Assembly (NCBI RefSeq): GCF_021538615.1
Contig: NZ_JAJHIZ010000002.1
Coordinates: forward strand, 682,001 to 746,000
Reading direction: 5' to 3'
Length of the DNA stretch: 64,000 bases
DNA from: Niabella agricola
GTDB taxonomy: Bacteria > Bacteroidota > Bacteroidia > Chitinophagales > Chitinophagaceae
Shown here piece after piece: positions 62,386-64,000 of this stretch. Each line of letters opens with the position of its first letter. Position 1 is the first letter of the stretch. Below the pieces are notes generated by a model. It ran no database searches, was not told the DNA's origin, and saw nothing but the letters and a program-made list of their open reading frames with translations. A program made the position numbers and the translations under genes.

Positions 62386-62925
62386 ATGATGAAAAGAATG
62401 ATGCCTTTTGCTGTAATCGCAATGATGATACTGGTTGTTGCGTGTCGCAATACGAAGAAGGAGGACAGTGCCGGTGCGATACCGGTACAGGACACATTGG
62501 GTTTAGCAGAATACCAGAAATGGAAAATGGAAAATGAAGTACGCAACCGGTTGCAGCAGGAACAGCAATTGGAAAATGCGGCTCCCGCAGCTACCTCGCG
62601 TTCTTCTGCCGTTTCTTCCCACAGAAGTTCCAGAAGCAGCAGTAGCAGAGGAACTACCTACAGGAGCGGCGGTGGTGGCGGAGATTATAATTCCGGCTCT
62701 TCCGGTACGGTAGCACAGGCTCCGGAGCCTCAGAGAAGGAAAGGTATGAGTCATACTGCTAAAGGTGCGATTGTAGGGGCGGCTTCCGGTGCCATCATCG
62801 GTGCAGTGGCCAACAGGAAAAACCGTTTAGGTGGCGGTGTGGTTGGTGGTGTAATCGGTGCCGCAACCGGTGCCGGTGTGGGAGCCATCGTGGATAAGAA
62901 AGAGCGCCAGCGCAACGGCTATTAA
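62386..62925 (+). CDS. Lipoprotein with Ser-rich linker and glycine-zipper C-terminus
   Basis: 179 residues. Signal with lipobox VVAC (Cys at 20). Polar segment with Glu/Gln, then a Ser/Arg/Gly-rich linker (about 70-105) and a C-terminal pair of hydrophobic small-residue helices (GAIVGAASGAIIGAVA, GGVVGGVIGAATGAGVGAIV) of the glycine-zipper type seen in OmpA-like or YMGG families. Such helices may insert in a membrane. Start is 62386, with the next Met at 62389 also possible. No known function; it is followed by a terminator. Confidence 0.85.
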   Translation: MMKRMMPFAVIAMMILVVACRNTKKEDSAGAIPVQDTLGLAEYQKWKMENEVRNRLQQEQQLENAAPAATSRSSAVSSHRSSRSSSSRGTTYRSGGGGGDYNSGSSGTVAQAPEPQRRKGMSHTAKGAIVGAASGAIIGAVANRKNRLGGGVVGGVIGAATGAGVGAIVDKKERQRNGY

Positions 62926-62943
62926 CAGTTTAAAAACATTGCA

Positions 62944-62973
62944 ACGGTCCGGTAAAACCCGGGCCGTTTTTTT
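62944..62973 (+). terminator. Terminator of the glycine-zipper lipoprotein
   Basis: 9-bp stem with one G-U (62944-62952 with 62959-62967) and seven T; 18 bp past the stop. Confidence 0.85.
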
Positions 62974-63044
62974 AAAAACCTGCCTAAATTGTTGGCAGCA
63001 TATTTGTTTTATCTGTACATGATTTAAATTTAATACCTTTAATT

Positions 63045-63629
63045 ATGAAAAAAACATTTGGAATCGTATTCGGTATTGCTTTGCTGGCCGCTTGCAACAG
63101 CTCTGAAAACCAGTCTGCAGAAACTACGGCGGATTCATCAGGAACTGCAGTTGTAACTGTTGATACCAATGCGGTAGCACCTCCGGTAGCCGTTCATTAC
63201 ACAGAAGGAGATGTGATGCTTAAGGATGGGAAAACCTATGTGTACACCAATGGAAATTGGGTGGTTGCTGAAAAAGAAATCAAACTGGACAACGGTATCG
63301 TGATTGCTCCAAACGGCGAAGTGAAAAATAAGGATGGAAAGGTGGTAGTGTTGCAGGAAGGGGAATATGTAAATAAGTCCGGCAATTTCTTCGACCGTGC
63401 GGGTAATGCAGTAGAAAATGCCTGGGATAAAACCAAGGAAGGTGTATCCAAAGGAGCCGAGGCAACCAAGGACGCGGCAGAAAGAGCGGCAGAAGCCACA
63501 AAAGAGGGCGTTGAAAAGGGTGTAACGGCTACCAAGGACGCAGCGCATAAAACCGGTGAAGCCATTAAGAAAGGTGCACAGAAGGTAGGCGATAAGACCA
63601 AAGAAATCGTAGAAGATATTAAAAAATAA
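63045..63629 (+). CDS. Lipoprotein with DUF6799-like beta repeat and LEA-like amphipathic C-terminus
   Basis: 194 residues. Lipobox LLAAC (Cys at 17), a Thr/Ser-rich stretch, then GDVMLKDGKTYVYTNGNWVVAEKEIKLDNGIVIAPNGEVKNKDGK, a beta-rich repeat like DUF6799. Residues about 120-194 are a highly charged repeating helix of ATKDAAERAAEATKEGVEKGV type (period near 11), like group-3 LEA proteins. Possible role in envelope or desiccation stress (inference). Followed by a terminator. Confidence 0.85.
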   Translation: MKKTFGIVFGIALLAACNSSENQSAETTADSSGTAVVTVDTNAVAPPVAVHYTEGDVMLKDGKTYVYTNGNWVVAEKEIKLDNGIVIAPNGEVKNKDGKVVVLQEGEYVNKSGNFFDRAGNAVENAWDKTKEGVSKGAEATKDAAERAAEATKEGVEKGVTATKDAAHKTGEAIKKGAQKVGDKTKEIVEDIKK

Positions 63630-63661
63630 ACATCACGATCTTTTCGATTATGTTTTGATGA

Positions 63662-63691
63662 AGGGGCCGGACTACCGGTCCCTGTTTTTTT
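63662..63691 (+). terminator. Terminator of the LEA-like lipoprotein
   Basis: 9-bp stem with one G-U (63662-63670 with 63675-63683), loop ACTA, then T-run. Confidence 0.85.
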
Positions 63692-63776
63692 GATCCGGAA
63701 CCAGCGAGTGATCTACCACGCCCTGCGGTTGAATTGCCCTATGTGTTTAAGCGCCCGAAGGCCATCATGAAATTCC

Positions 63777-64000
63777 TTAAAAGAGGATTTGTCCTACTGT
63801 ACCTTTAGGGCCGGCCAGGTAAACGGTTTTTGTTGCCGCGTTTATAAAAATAGTATTGAACGGTTTGTCTGAAACGGGCTTCCAGTTTAATCCGCCGTCT
63901 GTTGTGACGTCCACACCATTAAGGCCGCAGGTGATCCAGGTAAGTTGGTTGAGCGGCGCCACAGCACTCCGGTAACCTCCGGGTCCGTGTTGCGGCAGCC
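63777..64000 (-). CDS. 3' end of a YCF48-like / BNR-type beta-propeller gene (incomplete at window edge)
   Basis: The minus-strand frame is open to the right edge and ends at 63777. It reads PQHGPGGYRSAVAPLNQL, WITCGLNGVDVTTDGGLNWKPVSD and KTVYLAGPKGTVGQILF. The TTDGGLNWKP motif is the Asp-box/BNR signature of YCF48-like (photosystem assembly-like) propellers, usually secreted oxidoreductase-type proteins in Bacteroidota. Only about 74 codons are visible; the start lies outside the window. An apparent GTG at 63962 is not its start. Confidence 0.8.
   Translation of the reverse strand, partial: LPQHGPGGYRSAVAPLNQLTWITCGLNGVDVTTDGGLNWKPVSDKPFNTIFINAATKTVYLAGPKGTVGQILF

Overview
The window looks like chromosomal DNA of a Bacteroidota bacterium, most likely family Chitinophagaceae and Niabella-like by overall feel (inference; no search was run). 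The support is as follows. Several promoters fit the Bacteroidota pattern TTTG-N19-TAnnTTTG (best at rpsU, mdh, tRNA-Gln and the 3-keto-glycoside operon). Most genes lack a Shine-Dalgarno, with a striking exception at rpsU. There are PorU2/PorV-type secretion proteins, a sigma factor paired with a dual-membrane anti-sigma protein, DUF4397 and DUF1080 proteins, and many secreted carbohydrate-active enzymes.

Layout. 1-4.1 kb: a secreted sulfatase and a GH123/DUF4091 glycosidase. 4-9.8 kb (minus): a GNAT, signal peptidase I, a secreted subtilase and an ALDH7-type dehydrogenase. 9.8-12.8 kb: a repeat-rich stretch with one Gfo/Idh/MocA oxidoreductase, a nested palindromic element and a decayed IS110 transposase. 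12.8-17.5 kb (minus): an operon of a secreted Gfo/Idh/MocA oxidoreductase and a HEAT-repeat protein with two 3-keto-disaccharide hydrolase domains. 18-24.8 kb: an N-acetylglucosamine/glycoprotein block (GH20 hexosaminidase, NagB-PIG-L fusion with a frameshift, glycosylasparaginase, CutC) and a 113-bp tandem repeat. 25-31.2 kb (minus): K+-dependent membrane pyrophosphatase, NAD(P)HX repair enzyme, and an ECF sigma / dual-membrane anti-sigma pair. 31.2-34.8 kb (minus): DUF4397 lipoprotein, SSS symporter and myo-inositol oxygenase. 35-39 kb: lepA, ispD, a small membrane protein and an MDR oxidoreductase. 39.3-41.7 kb (minus): a TfoX remnant and an ECF42-DGPF-AhpD-like operon. 41.8-45.1 kb (minus): an overlapping three-gene polysaccharide operon. 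45.2-52.3 kb: tRNA-Gln, mdh, a lipase, an rRNA methyltransferase, an exonuclease/GIY-YIG fusion, an SGNH hydrolase and tyrS. 52.5-58.7 kb: PorV-like and PorU2-like type IX secretion proteins. 58.8-64 kb: acyltransferase, ribE, rpsU-xer-hpf, two small lipoproteins and the 3' end of a YCF48-like repeat gene.

How the genes fit together. Much of the window serves capture of complex glycans: sulfatase, GH123, GH20, glycosylasparaginase, 3-keto-glycoside cleavage, inositol uptake and oxidation. A general envelope and secretion apparatus sits alongside it (signal peptidase, PorU2/PorV, polysaccharide synthesis, sigma/anti-sigma sensing). Intergenic regions are unusually rich in degenerate dispersed repeats, some of which supply the stop codon of the neighbouring gene. 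I found no CRISPR array, prophage or defence island. Three loci are frame-disrupted: nagB, the IS110 transposase and the TfoX remnant. Two of these lie at homopolymers, so assembly error must be considered.
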